DNA of 64,000 nt, taken from Pisolithus tinctorius (lineage: Eukaryota > Basidiomycota > Agaricomycetes > Boletales > Pisolithaceae). The notes under the pieces are model-generated. The model worked only from the letters and a program-made list of their open reading frames with translations. It was not told the DNA's origin and made no database searches. Made by a program: the position numbers and the translations under genes. Every line of letters starts with the position of its first letter. The stretch's first letter is position 1. The stretch is from assembly GCA_024663395.1 (NCBI GenBank), contig JANFAH010000001.1, positions 1,860,001-1,924,000 of the forward strand, in the 5' to 3' direction. Positions 33,844 through 42,945 of the stretch are shown piece by piece.

Positions 33844-34311
33844 TCACAGATTAATCTATACGAAGTATACTCAGTCGCACGTGAGTAGCGACAATGTCTA
33901 AATATTCACCTATACGAAGTATACTAGGCACGAGGGTAAGTAAAGTAAAGAAGAGGGTTAAGTGTGCGTGCTCACCTCAGTCACGCACGAGTAGCGACAA
34001 CGTCTGAGGTGACAAATCTACTGTGCGAGACTAAGTACTGTAGGTATTACAATACTGAAACCTGCGGATGTTGAATCCGCAATTTGCATGACAAGGGTGG
34101 TCTGTTCGAGACGTGCTACATTCTTTGTAAGTAATGAGAAACGTGCACATAGGTGCGAGACACAATGAATACAATAGGCGCAAGGGCGTGAAAGTTAATT
34201 GCGCGGTTAATAGTAATGTAAAGTGTGAAAAACCCAAAAACGGAAAGTAATTCTCACGTCTCGGAGCGGACACGTTCAGAAAGGACTACGTACGACTTGC
34301 CAAATCTAACA
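33844..34311 (-). repeat. 5' LTR of the nested copia (468 bp)
   Basis: Longer than its partner because the segment CTATACGAAGTATACT...GAGTAGCGACAA is present twice (33855-33895 and 33910-33990). Confidence 0.92.
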
Positions 34312-34321
34312 GTTTTGGGGA

Positions 34322-34333
34322 TGAAAAATTTTC
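34322..34333 (+). promoter_or_regulatory. shared upstream motif TGAAAAATTTTC (KDZ gene)
   Basis: 56 bp before the start codon of the CxC2-type KDZ gene, and ten bases after the right edge of the nested copia. It is followed by GCTTTTGACTCTTCC; the TET/JBP gene has CCTTTGACTTTTCC after its copy. Confidence 0.55.
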
Positions 34334-34377
34334 AATACAGCTGAAAACCTTGCTTTTGACTCTTCCTGTGCTCAATC

Positions 34378-37300
34378 ATGCGTCGTCATAGAACCAAAGT
34401 CCTTGGCAAAAGCTCTGCAGGAGGTTTGTATAAATTTGAAGTCACTAAAACCCGGAGAGGAAAGGACACCTACAAGGAGGTGGATGCTAGACACCTCTAC
34501 CTCCCATCTCAGAGTCAACCTTCAACTCCAAGGACCCCCAGGACAATAGGCTCCCAAAATGTTGTCCCAGACTCCTTTGACATGCCTACCTTGGACTGGA
34601 ATGATGAGGAAGATACCCCAAATACTAGGAGGGTTACCAAGGTGGGAAGTTTTGCCTGATACTGCATTGGCTAAATTATCCCCTAGAGTCAAAATGATTT
34701 CATCAGAGAATGGCTGCCTTGGAGAGCAGAATATCTCAAAGTCATTCTTGAGGGAGAGCAGCTGGCTAAGGGGGGGATATGTGAGCAGTGCTGTCAGGCA
34801 GAAGGAAGTATCAGATGCATGTCCTGCATTGGTGTGCATGCCTGGTGTGGTCCTTGTGCTGTGAAAGTGCATCAAAATCTTCCATTCCACAAGGTACAAA
34901 GATGGAATGCTACTCATTACCAGGCTACCTCTTTGATGGCACTTGGGTTCCTTTGGCACATTGGCCATGGGGGTTGTCCTTGCCCTCAAAACAGACAGAA
35001 TCAGGATCCAAACTCAGAGGAGTTGGGCTATACTTCTGGGGAAGGGCCTCCCAATTACAGGTCAATGGCAGTCATATCCTGTAGCCTCCATGTTAACCTC
35101 TGGTAGCAGGAGATCCTTCAGATCAAAAATGACCATAGTGCACACAGAAGGAATTTTCACTCATGAGATTTCTTGGTGCAATTGCCCTGAGTCAGATCCA
35201 ATGGACTGGCACCTTGATTTACTCAGGGAAAGACTCTTTCGAGCCAGTATAACAAAGCCCAAGACTGCTTTCACCTTTGATGTTCTTAATCACTTTCTCA
35301 TTGATGCCCTGGAATGCAAGACTTCAGCTATGAGTTTCTATCAGAAGCTGAAGAGGTTCACCAACAATGCATTTCCTGACTGTATACCAGTTGAGTGCCA
35401 TGCACTATTTGCTCTTAGGGGGTTCTATTAATGCATTCATTTCCAATTAGGACAGGTACCGAGAGCTGATGAGGGTTTCCAGACTGTGGAGGGATTTGAA
35501 ACATAGGAAATGGTTTGGCTTTGGTCATGATAAAGAACAAGATCCTAGACAAGGAGAACTTGCACTCTTTTGTCCTGCCTGCCCACAACCAGGTATTAAT
35601 TTACCTCCAGATTGGAAAACCTGATATGACAGGTATGGAGTGATAATCTGTAGGGTTTTGATTTCTAACTCCCCTCCCCCCTTAGTGATACCATAATGAG
35701 GCAATATGTCATGGATGGCAACTTCACTGCTCAGCATATGAAAATGAACAAGCCTGAGTTGGATGTGTCATTATCAGATGGAACTGGTTACATGGTTGCT
35801 GAAAAGCCCTACCAGGCCCATCTTGAGCAGTCTTTGGATAACAAGGAGGTGAGTTGTCCCAAGGTCATGGAGTTTAAATGACCCACTGTACTGGTAGAGA
35901 TCCACCTGCAGCAATCACAGGGCAATCAATGCTGCTAATATTAACAAGTCCAATCTCCGGTCCACTGGGATTGGTGCCACAGCCTGTGCTCGCCATGGTT
36001 GCTTTGTTCCCCATTCTGTGGTGGACTTTCAGAAAGGGGAAAAGTGAGTGGACCTGATGGATGTACTGGAAGCCTTTGGAACTCATTTTGTGCTAGGTAC
36101 ATGAACACAGATTACTCCATCTGCAGTGCTCTTGATTATCATTCAGAAAGCATCACAAAGGCCCTTGTCATTTATGATGTTGGGTGCCAGTGGAGTATTA
36201 ACTTCCAGAGTCAGGTAAAATCCAGCTGCTCTCTCCATCTCCCTCCCTCCCTGGAAATCATTCCTGCTGTGGGGAAGTTTCATCTTGCTGCCCACAAACT
36301 CTCTTGCTTTCCAAGATATAGCCTCAACTTTATCAAGGGTGCTGGTCATCTGGATGGTGAAATTTTGGAGACATTGTGGGCTCCATTCAATAAGATCTCT
36401 CCCACTGCAAGGTCTATGACTCAGGCCCACAGACAAGAAGTGTATGATGACCATATGAGAGATTCTAACTGGAAAAAAATTGTCAACATGGGTGAGAGAC
36501 CTTTTCTTCAAAGAGAAGTTAATTTACCCTGTACATCTCAGTTCCTGCACTGTTGAAAAAATACAAGACCTCACACAAGTGCCTAGAAGAAATGAATCAG
36601 GCATATGAGCAGTTGACAGCTGTTCTAGACCCTGGCCAACTTGCCCAATGGGAGTCGGATGTTCTTGAGGCAGAAGCAAATCGAGGTGATTCCCTAGACA
36701 TTTATTTGTTGAAAGGGGAAAAAGGTCAGTATGTTCCTAAGAAACCCTGGGCATGTCTGATGGCCTGTAGCCCCTACCATGGGTGAAGTGCAGTTAAAGC
36801 TCATGAAAAATCCACCTGTGTCCCCAGGGAGCCATGGTTCTGTGGCTTGGCTTGTGGAAGGAATTAGCATAGAGGATGCACAGTATGGTCTGTGGTTTCC
36901 AGAAGCAATAGGTTGCTAACCAGACCTGCAGGGACCAGCTAAGATCTGAGCTTAGACAGAGCCACATGTCTACCAGACAAGAAATCAAAGTCTCAGAGAA
37001 AAGAAAAAGACTTTCTGCCAGGATTGACAAATTCCATGGCACCAGCCAGGCATTTCTCAAAGGTTTGGAGGTGGACGATGTCTTCATACCCCAGGATGAT
37101 CCAGCATTCCTTGGGCAAGGTGAAGAAATTGATGACAATGGAGAGTACTGGGAAGATGATGAGGATTGGGAGGCTACAGAAGAAGGAGAGGAGCTACCTG
37201 CTGAGCTCATGAGTATATGGATGCCCTCATCCATTGGAGCAACCAAACTGATGGAGCTTGGCCTTCATGACCTCCTCAAAGAAGAAATGGAACTCAGGAT

Positions 37301-37978
37301 TGGGCAAGCTAATGATTGTCTAGACCAGCTCCAAACCAACCTTGGACACAAGGCAATGTTATACAGACAGAACTTCTGCAGTGCACAATCAACTAGGGAA
37401 GGTACAAGAACCAAGCAGGACATCCAAAAAGTGGTGGCTCGGATAAACAAGCAGGTCAGAAGTTATCAGAGGGCAAGGCAGGCCATTCTCCAGTTGGAAC
37501 CCAATCAAGAGATTGGACAAAAATATCAGGCTATTCAGCCCCAGGACCTGGCAGTGAGTAAGGATGTTACAGAGGAGAACCAGTTTGGGCAGGGAACCAG
37601 CAAAATGGCATGGTTTTGGATGATGGATGGTGAACAGGGTCAACTGAATGCTGAGAAGGGGGGTTTAATGGAGGAGTGTAAGTGTTAATACTACTCAAAA
37701 AAATCTCACCAATAAATTGTGGGGCAGTTTACAGGATCAACTGGCTCAAAGCAAGGGCAAGAAGGGACAGGTGGAAAGAAGAATTGTCATTGGTGAGGCA
37801 TGAGATGGTTTGGGCCATCTTATGGTTTGAGTTCCAGAAGGACATATGGGAGAAAAGGGCTCTACAATTGTTGGAACCAGGGAAAAAGGCTTATGCTCAT
37901 AAGCAGATAGTGTTGTGGACTGACTTTTCCAAAAAGGCCCAATTGATGTTCCAAGGTAAACAAATGGATTGTATTTAG
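34378..37978 (+). pseudogene. KDZ transposase, CxC2 type, one nonsense codon
   Basis: ATG 34378 (MRRHRTKVLGKSSAGGLYKF). Exons join in phase through about nine introns: a Cys/His module ICEQCCQAEGSIRCMSCIG, HAWCGPCAVKVHQNLPFH; MTIVHTEGIFTHEISWCNC (the CxC2 signature) and RLFRASITKPKTAFTFDVLN; LWRDLKHRKWFGFGHDKEQ; ALFCPACPQPGINLP; MRQYVMDGNFTAQHMKM; ATACARHGCFVPHSVVDFQ; KYMNTDYSICSALDYHSES, VIYDVGCQW; HLAAHKLSCFPRYSLNFIKG, GAGHLDGEILETLWAPFNKI; a coiled C-terminal region; YRINWLKARARRDRWKEEL; end at 37978. These match KDZ transposases with predicted acidic catalytic residues in MDGN, YDVGCQW and DGEILETLW. The TGA at 35622-35624, right after GINLPPDWKT, is the only break. If read through or spliced differently, the protein could still be made. 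Confidence 0.86.
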
Positions 37979-38139
37979 AACATGGGTATATGTGTATAGT
38001 TTTCCAATTACCCTTGCTTTGCACTTGGTATCTGAATCAAAGTGAATAGCAAATACATCAAAACAATCATACCATAATGGTACCTTTCCTAAAGAGTGAT
38101 GGCCGAAAACTTCAACCTCCTGCCTAAATTGGGAAAGGC

Positions 38140-38151
38140 TGAAAAATTTTC
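38140..38151 (+). promoter_or_regulatory. shared upstream motif TGAAAAATTTTC (third KDZ-2 gene)
   Basis: 71 bp before ATG 38211, followed by ACCTTGCTTCC. Confidence 0.5.
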
Positions 38152-38210
38152 ACCTTGCTTCCAACCTCCATCATCTGTGCTGCTAATTATCCCCCTGATT
38201 TTATTCTCTC

Positions 38211-40589
38211 ATGGCTGATTGGTCTGAAGTCTACTCTGATCTGCTGTCCTCCTATGTGGAGCAGTACACAGATGCCCGAGGGAATCCTGACCTCAGGGCC
38301 CAGATCCTGGCTGATGTGAAATCCCAGATCCTTCAGCAAGCATCTTCAGGATCTGTGGAATTGCCCCAGAACTTGAGAGTGGTAGGGTATCTTTTTCATC
38401 AAGTTTCACATATCTCAAGTGTATTTAGGCCATCAGAAGGGTGTTTTTGCCAGAACTAGACCCTGAAGACCAGGATGATGAGGAACACATCATTGAGAGC
38501 ATCCTGGCTGCAACAGACAAGAGGAAGGAGCAGCCTGGGACTGGTGAGGATGAGGATGGCAGAGAGGAGAGGACCAGACCTACCAAGGCTGGAAATTACA
38601 GAAAACCCTTCACTGATTTTACTGCCTCCCAGCAGCTCTTCAAAGAGGACATGGATGCCTATGATAGGGAGAGGAGGGACACCAAGGACCCCAAGACCAT
38701 AGGTCAGAGGACCAAAATCATCCAACAGTGGTGGGAGTCTCTTGCAGATGACAAGAAGGCTGAAGCAGGGAGGGCTGCTTCCAAGTGGAATAAGTTGGGA
38801 GCTCCAAAAGAAACTCATGAATTGTCAGTGCTGGTCTACTTCAAATGTCTTATACTAATCATGCAATAATTCAGGTACAGGAGAAAAAATTTTCCCAACA
38901 TGGCCAGAGACTTTATTGAAACAGTCAGGAGGACCATGGGGTCAAATATAGTGATGTTTCTGGCTCATGAGACTACTGATTCTCAGATCAAGATGGCAGT
39001 GTAGGTTCCCCTTTACCTTGTCTATCCAATGCTAATGAAGAAACCTAGCTTTGAAACACAACCCCCTGATGGGAAGAAGGCCTTCTCAGAGTCTTCAGAG
39101 CCCACCAAGGATTGGGTTCTAAAGGGAGAGCAAATGTTAACCAATTATCTTTTGACTGAAGCTGGTAAGTGATAAACATTGGTGATCAATGTAATATGTG
39201 TACCTAGGTTGATTCCATACTCAGCTGAGGAAGATTTGAATGATGAGAATCCAAAGGTGGAGATAGCCTTGGATGATGAAGGAAACCCAGAGGTACCAGC
39301 TTGGACTGGTCAGAAACTCAAGGTCCAGTAGAGTTTGGCAAGAATGGTCTTCCAGGCTGCCTATGGTATGTTCTTGATTGTCAAGTGCATCTACAGTTGT
39401 TGATGGAAGTTGGAAACATAGCAAAGTTTACAGGGAAGCCCAAGGCCAAGGTTCCCTGGGGCCTGCTTATCAAGTCCCATTTGGAGTATCTGAGTTCCGA
39501 TTCCATCCCAGAAGGATTTGTGATGAAAGATCCTTCAAAATGGACCAAGGCCGACATGTGGATGCTTTGGAATCATTGGAATTCCCAAGAGGAGGAGGAT
39601 AAGGTGATTGTTTCATTCATCAAGTGCAAAAAGGAGGACAAGCCATTGGGAAGGCCCTGGAACAGGAAAACCCCATCTAAAAAGAGAGAGTGGATGAGCC
39701 CTGGGGAGGACAGTGAAGCTGGGGTGGAGGCCAAGCCCTCAGATTTAGGGGAAGAAATTGGTGGGGCTGGTATGACCCCTATAGCAACTTCATCAGGGGC
39801 CCAGGATATCCTTGACTCTGGGAGGGCCCCATCTGAAGATACCCCTCATGAATCCAGCCCTGCTTGTCATGCCAATGGGGACAGGGTGAAATATTTAAAG
39901 TCCCTTTGCATCATGCCCAGGTACCAGGAACTTGTTGAGCTTGTAGATGGCTTGCCAGAGACAGTAAGTGATAAACTCTCTTCAAATACCAGGTTAACAA
40001 ACATTTTGTACAGGAACCTGATGCTGGACCAGTCAACCTGCCTGTCTGGGCATCTTGGGCCTGGAGTGCCCAGTATTTGCCCCAGGAGATGCATGGCAAT
40101 GGGGATTCCTTCTGGAAGGCACTGTATCACTTGCAAAGTGAAAAGTTTGCATCCACCCAGAAAGGTCTTACCATTGTACTGGGATTCAGTTTGTTGTGGA
40201 GGGAGTGCAAAAGAGCACAGGACATAGAATCAGATGACCCTGAAGCTGCTAATCTGGGCTTTTTGCTAGGCTCAGGTCTTGATATCCACAAGGGGGAAGA
40301 TGTTATGGGTGCAGTGGGGCTGGTAGTTGCAAGACTGCAGCAGAATTCTGGTGGCTCAAGCAGAGGGATTGGTGCACAGGAAACAACTGGGGTCAGTGCA
40401 GGGGATTCCTGTCCCACCCAGGGGGGTGGCATGAAGGAATCCCAGAATACAAGAAAGGATGTGAGGAAAAGAAAAAGGGGAGGCAGTGGGGATGTTGATC
40501 AGAAGATGGCAAAGGAGGGTGAAGAGGCAAGCAAGAAATCAACTAGAGCTCGTCAACCAACCAAGAGAGCTCTGGGTCTTGGTCTATAA
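38211..40589 (+). CDS. KDZ-2 accessory protein with HMG-like segment and basic tail
   Basis: ATG 38211 (MADWSEVYSDLLSSYVEQYT) opens a multi-exon gene ending at 40589. An acidic stretch (LPELDPEDQDDEEHIIESIL) precedes a ~70-residue segment FTDFTASQQLFKEDMDAYDR...IIQQWWESLADDKKAEAGRA, whose spacing of aromatic and Trp residues weakly recalls an HMG box. Later exons give NMARDFIETVRRTMGSNIVM, KAKVPWGLLIKSHLEYLSSD, DPSKWTKADMWMLWNHW, MPRYQELVELVDGLPET, LPVWASWAWSAQYLPQEMHG, and a Lys/Arg-rich C-terminus (RKDVRKRKRGGSGDVDQK, STRARQPTKRALG) that looks like a nuclear or DNA-binding tail. It lies 232 bp after the KDZ gene on the same strand and shares the upstream motif. I do not recognise a named family. 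Exon borders around 39,000-39,400 are uncertain, but I saw no unavoidable stop. Confidence 0.62.
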
Positions 40590-40879
40590 ATAAACTGTAG
40601 ATGGTGTGAATCAAAAGGATCCCTATATATGGCTACCCATGCTCATTGCAAGTTTCAAACCCTGTGAGATCACTGACATCACCTGGAGGTGAAGAATGGC
40701 CATGGATTCAGGGGGTAAGGCCACCCCCCAGTGAGGTTGGCCAACACTGGTCTCAGGGGGTATGTCCATCTGGAAGTGTCATCAGAGTCAATACTTCTGG
40801 TAACATCTAAATTGACAAGCAATTGATTATGCCAAGGGAATTTTCAGGGTTTGGCCAACCCTACTTCCAGGTGGTGAGG
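40590..40879. other. spacer between the last KDZ-2 gene and the right array
   Basis: No gene. Contains two degenerate repeat-like blocks (CCCCCAGTGAGGTTGGCCAACACTGG near 40727) that look like isolated array units. Confidence 0.45.
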
Positions 40880-41545
40880 TCTGTGTCCATCCCCCAGTGA
40901 AATCGGCCGACACCACTTCCAGGGTGTGAGTCCATCCCCCAGTGAGGTTGGCCGACACCACTTCCAGGGTGTGGGTCCATCCCCCAGTGAGGTCAGCCAA
41001 CACCACTTCCAGGGTGTGGGTCCATCACCCAGTGAGGTCAGCCGACACCACTTCCAGGGTGTGGGTCCATCGCCCAGTGAGGTCGGCCAACACCACTTCC
41101 AGGGTGTGGGTCCATCGCCCAGTGAGGTCGGCTGACACCACTTCCAGGGTGTGGATCCATCGCCCAGTGAGGTCGGCCAACACCACTTCCAGGGTGTGGA
41201 TCCATCACCCAGTGAGGTCGGCCAACACCACTTCCAGGGTGTGGGTCCATCACCCAGTGAGGTCAGCCAACACCACTTCCAGGGTGTGGGTCCATCGCCC
41301 AGTGAGGTCGGCCGACACCACTTCCAGGGTGTGGGTCCATTGCCCAGTGAGGTCGGCCAACACCACTTCCAGGGTGTGGATCCATCCCCCAGTGAGGTCA
41401 GCCAACACCACTTCCAGGGTGTGGGTCCATCACCCAGTGAGGTCGGCCGACACCACTTCCAGGGTGTGGATCCATCCCCCAGTGAGGTCAGCCGACACCA
41501 CTTCCAGGGTGTGAGTCCATCCCCCAGTGAGGTCAGCCGACCTCC
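40880..41545. repeat. 45-bp minisatellite, right subterminal array
   Basis: About 15 copies of a 45-bp unit containing CACCACTTCCAGGGTGTGG, GTCCATC and CCCAGTGAGGTCGGCC. Both strands read as repeat ORFs because 45 is a multiple of 3. The unit has the same length as the left array (18.7-21.0 kb) and, in opposite orientation, shares CCACTTCCAGG and GTCGGCCGAC while the middle differs. Confidence 0.88.
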
Positions 41546-41582
41546 CTCCAACATGTTGGCCTATCCACCATCAGGGTCTATA

Positions 41583-41661
41583 GGCCGATGTCGGTTAGTC
41601 CCACTTTCAGGACCAAATGTGCATGTTGGATGACCCACTTTCTGGATTACATGTGACTGAA
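41583..41661 (-). repeat. right terminal inverted repeat of KDZ-2
   Basis: Inverted partner of 18598-18676. Copia coding sequence starts at the very next base. Confidence 0.85.
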
Positions 41662-42580
41662 GGGTCTGAAGAAAGATGAGTTCATGAAGAAATGGGAATC
41701 TCGTGACCTAGGAGATGTCAAAGAATACCTTGGTCTTCAGATCCACAGAAACCGCACTAAGCGCAAGATCTACCTGGATCAGATCCCTTATGTTAAAAAG
41801 GTGATCAAAAGATTCCAAATGGAGAATGCACACAATGTTCACACTCCACTTCCATCTGGCTACCAACCAAAGAAAGCTGAATCCAGTTATCAAGCTTCTT
41901 CATCGCTTCGTTCCCAATACCAATCCATTATTGGTTCTCTTCTCTATATGGCTCTGGGAACTCGCCCAGATATTGCCTTTGCTGTAATTCGCATGTCTCA
42001 ATACATGGCGAACCCTACAGAGGACCATAAAAATAAAGCGCTACATATTGTCAAATATGTTGCTTCTACCCCGAAGCTAGCACTTTACTATCCTGGAACA
42101 GAAGCTTGGATATCAGGCTTTGCTGATTCCGATTGGGCTGCCAATGTGGATACTCGTCATTCTACTACTGGATATGCCATGTTTCTTGGCATCTCCCTTA
42201 TTTCTTGGAGATCGAGAAAGCAAAAGACAATTGCTCTCTCTTCAACCGAAGCTGAATATATGGCTTTATGCGATTCTGCCCACCAAATCAAATGGCTTCA
42301 TATGCTTTTCAAGGAATTGGACCTCCACACAGAGAAAACTATTCTCTACTGTGACAACATGGGTGCTCACTTTATTGCTGAGAATCCAGTCTCAGATGGT
42401 CGTTCCAAGCATATCGATGTTCAGTGGCACTTCGTTCGCGAATGTGTACAGGACAATCTCTTTGCCATTGAATATATCCAAATGGACCGACAAAAGGCCG
42501 ATGGATTAACTAAATCTCTCACATGGCAGAAATTCGAAACGAATTGCTTGTCACTCAGTCTTGTTACCTTACCATTCTAG
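41662..42580 (+). pseudogene. 3' half of a second Ty1/copia Pol (RT end and RNase H)
   Basis: Coding begins abruptly at the KDZ-2 edge: GLKKDEFMKKWESRDLGDVK, then the RT C-terminus KEYLGLQIHRNRTKRKIYLD, IGSLLYMALGTRPDIAFAVI, and RNase H GFADSDWAANVDTRHSTTGY, LSSTEAEYMAL, YCDNMGAHFIAENPVSDGRS, HIDVQWHFVRECVQDN, KADGLTKSL, ending LVTLPF. The frame is intact. Gag, protease, integrase and most of RT, plus the 5' LTR, are absent. It differs clearly from the nested copia at 29-34 kb, so it is another family. Confidence 0.88.
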
Positions 42581-42592
42581 AGCGAGGGGGAG

Positions 42593-42945
42593 TGTTGGAA
42601 ATACTGGTTATCAGTGTTTCTCATTACCAGTTCTAGATTCTTGCTTATACAATAAGTATTACTACTATGATGTCATGCTTGCTAAGTACTCCACTTAGCT
42701 CCACTTGTTCTATGATGTTCCATCATATTCTATACTATACATGGTATATAGTTCCTTCTATCTATGGTACTTACTATACAGAGCAACATGGTCTGTGCGC
42801 TCTCATATGTGTATATAAACTCGGGACTTTCTACTCAAGTCCCTCAGTGAATTCACATTCCTCTTTACTCAATGTTCTTCGCTACTAAGCTCAGAACTAC
42901 TCCTCAAAACCAACTGCTTACTTCAACCACTCTATCCAATAAACA
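42593..42945 (+). repeat. 3' LTR of the truncated copia
   Basis: Follows a polypurine tract AGCGAGGGGGAG (42581-42592). Starts TGTTGGAAATAC; I place the end at AATAAACA (42945), giving TGTT...AACA ends. Contains TATATAAACTCGGGAC, a plausible core promoter. The right edge is tentative because the partner LTR is missing. Confidence 0.6.

Larger units (their letters stand above)
28910..34311 (-). mobile_element. Ty1/copia LTR retrotransposon nested in KDZ-2
   Basis: 5.4-kb element on the minus strand, flanked by the 5-bp duplication GTTTT (28905-28909 and 34312-34316). LTRs are 28910-29271 and 33844-34311; read in element orientation they start TGTTAGATTTGG and end CTGTGA. A primer-binding site complementary to the anticodon arm of initiator tRNA-Met lies directly inside the 5' LTR, and a polypurine tract (CTTGAGGGGGAG) directly before the 3' LTR. 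One polyprotein frame runs 33748 to 29279 without frameshift. It inserted between the TET/JBP gene and the KDZ gene of the host element. Confidence 0.93.
18598..41661. mobile_element. KDZ-2: 23-kb element with 79-bp inverted ends, TET/JBP and KDZ genes
   Basis: Positions 18598-18676 and the complement of 41583-41661 match at about 69 of 79 bases with no gap (both begin TTCAGTCAC and end GACATCGGCC). Directly inside each end lie arrays of a 45-bp repeat in opposite orientation, sharing CCACTTCCAGG and GTCGGCCGAC. Between them are an H3-tail-like protein gene (21325-22912), a TET/JBP gene (27481-28826), a CxC2-type KDZ gene (34378-37978) and a fourth gene (38211-40589). A copia element, a solo LTR and perhaps a repeat-rich block (23.3-26.2 kb) are nested. 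No target duplication is present: the left flank is a HET gene and the right flank a copia RT gene. Sequence native to the element is very CpG-poor. The boundaries and gene list are seen; that all four genes belong to one mobile unit is inferred. Confidence 0.72.

Noticed and set aside
40844..41633. Repeat ORFs on both strands (LGDGPTPWKWC, HHFQGVGPSPSEVG).
   Set aside because: They come from the 45-bp right array and are open on both strands at once.
18598..41661. Giant Starship-like element.
   Set aside because: No tyrosine recombinase (DUF3435) gene seen; the transposase is KDZ and the ends are inverted repeats.
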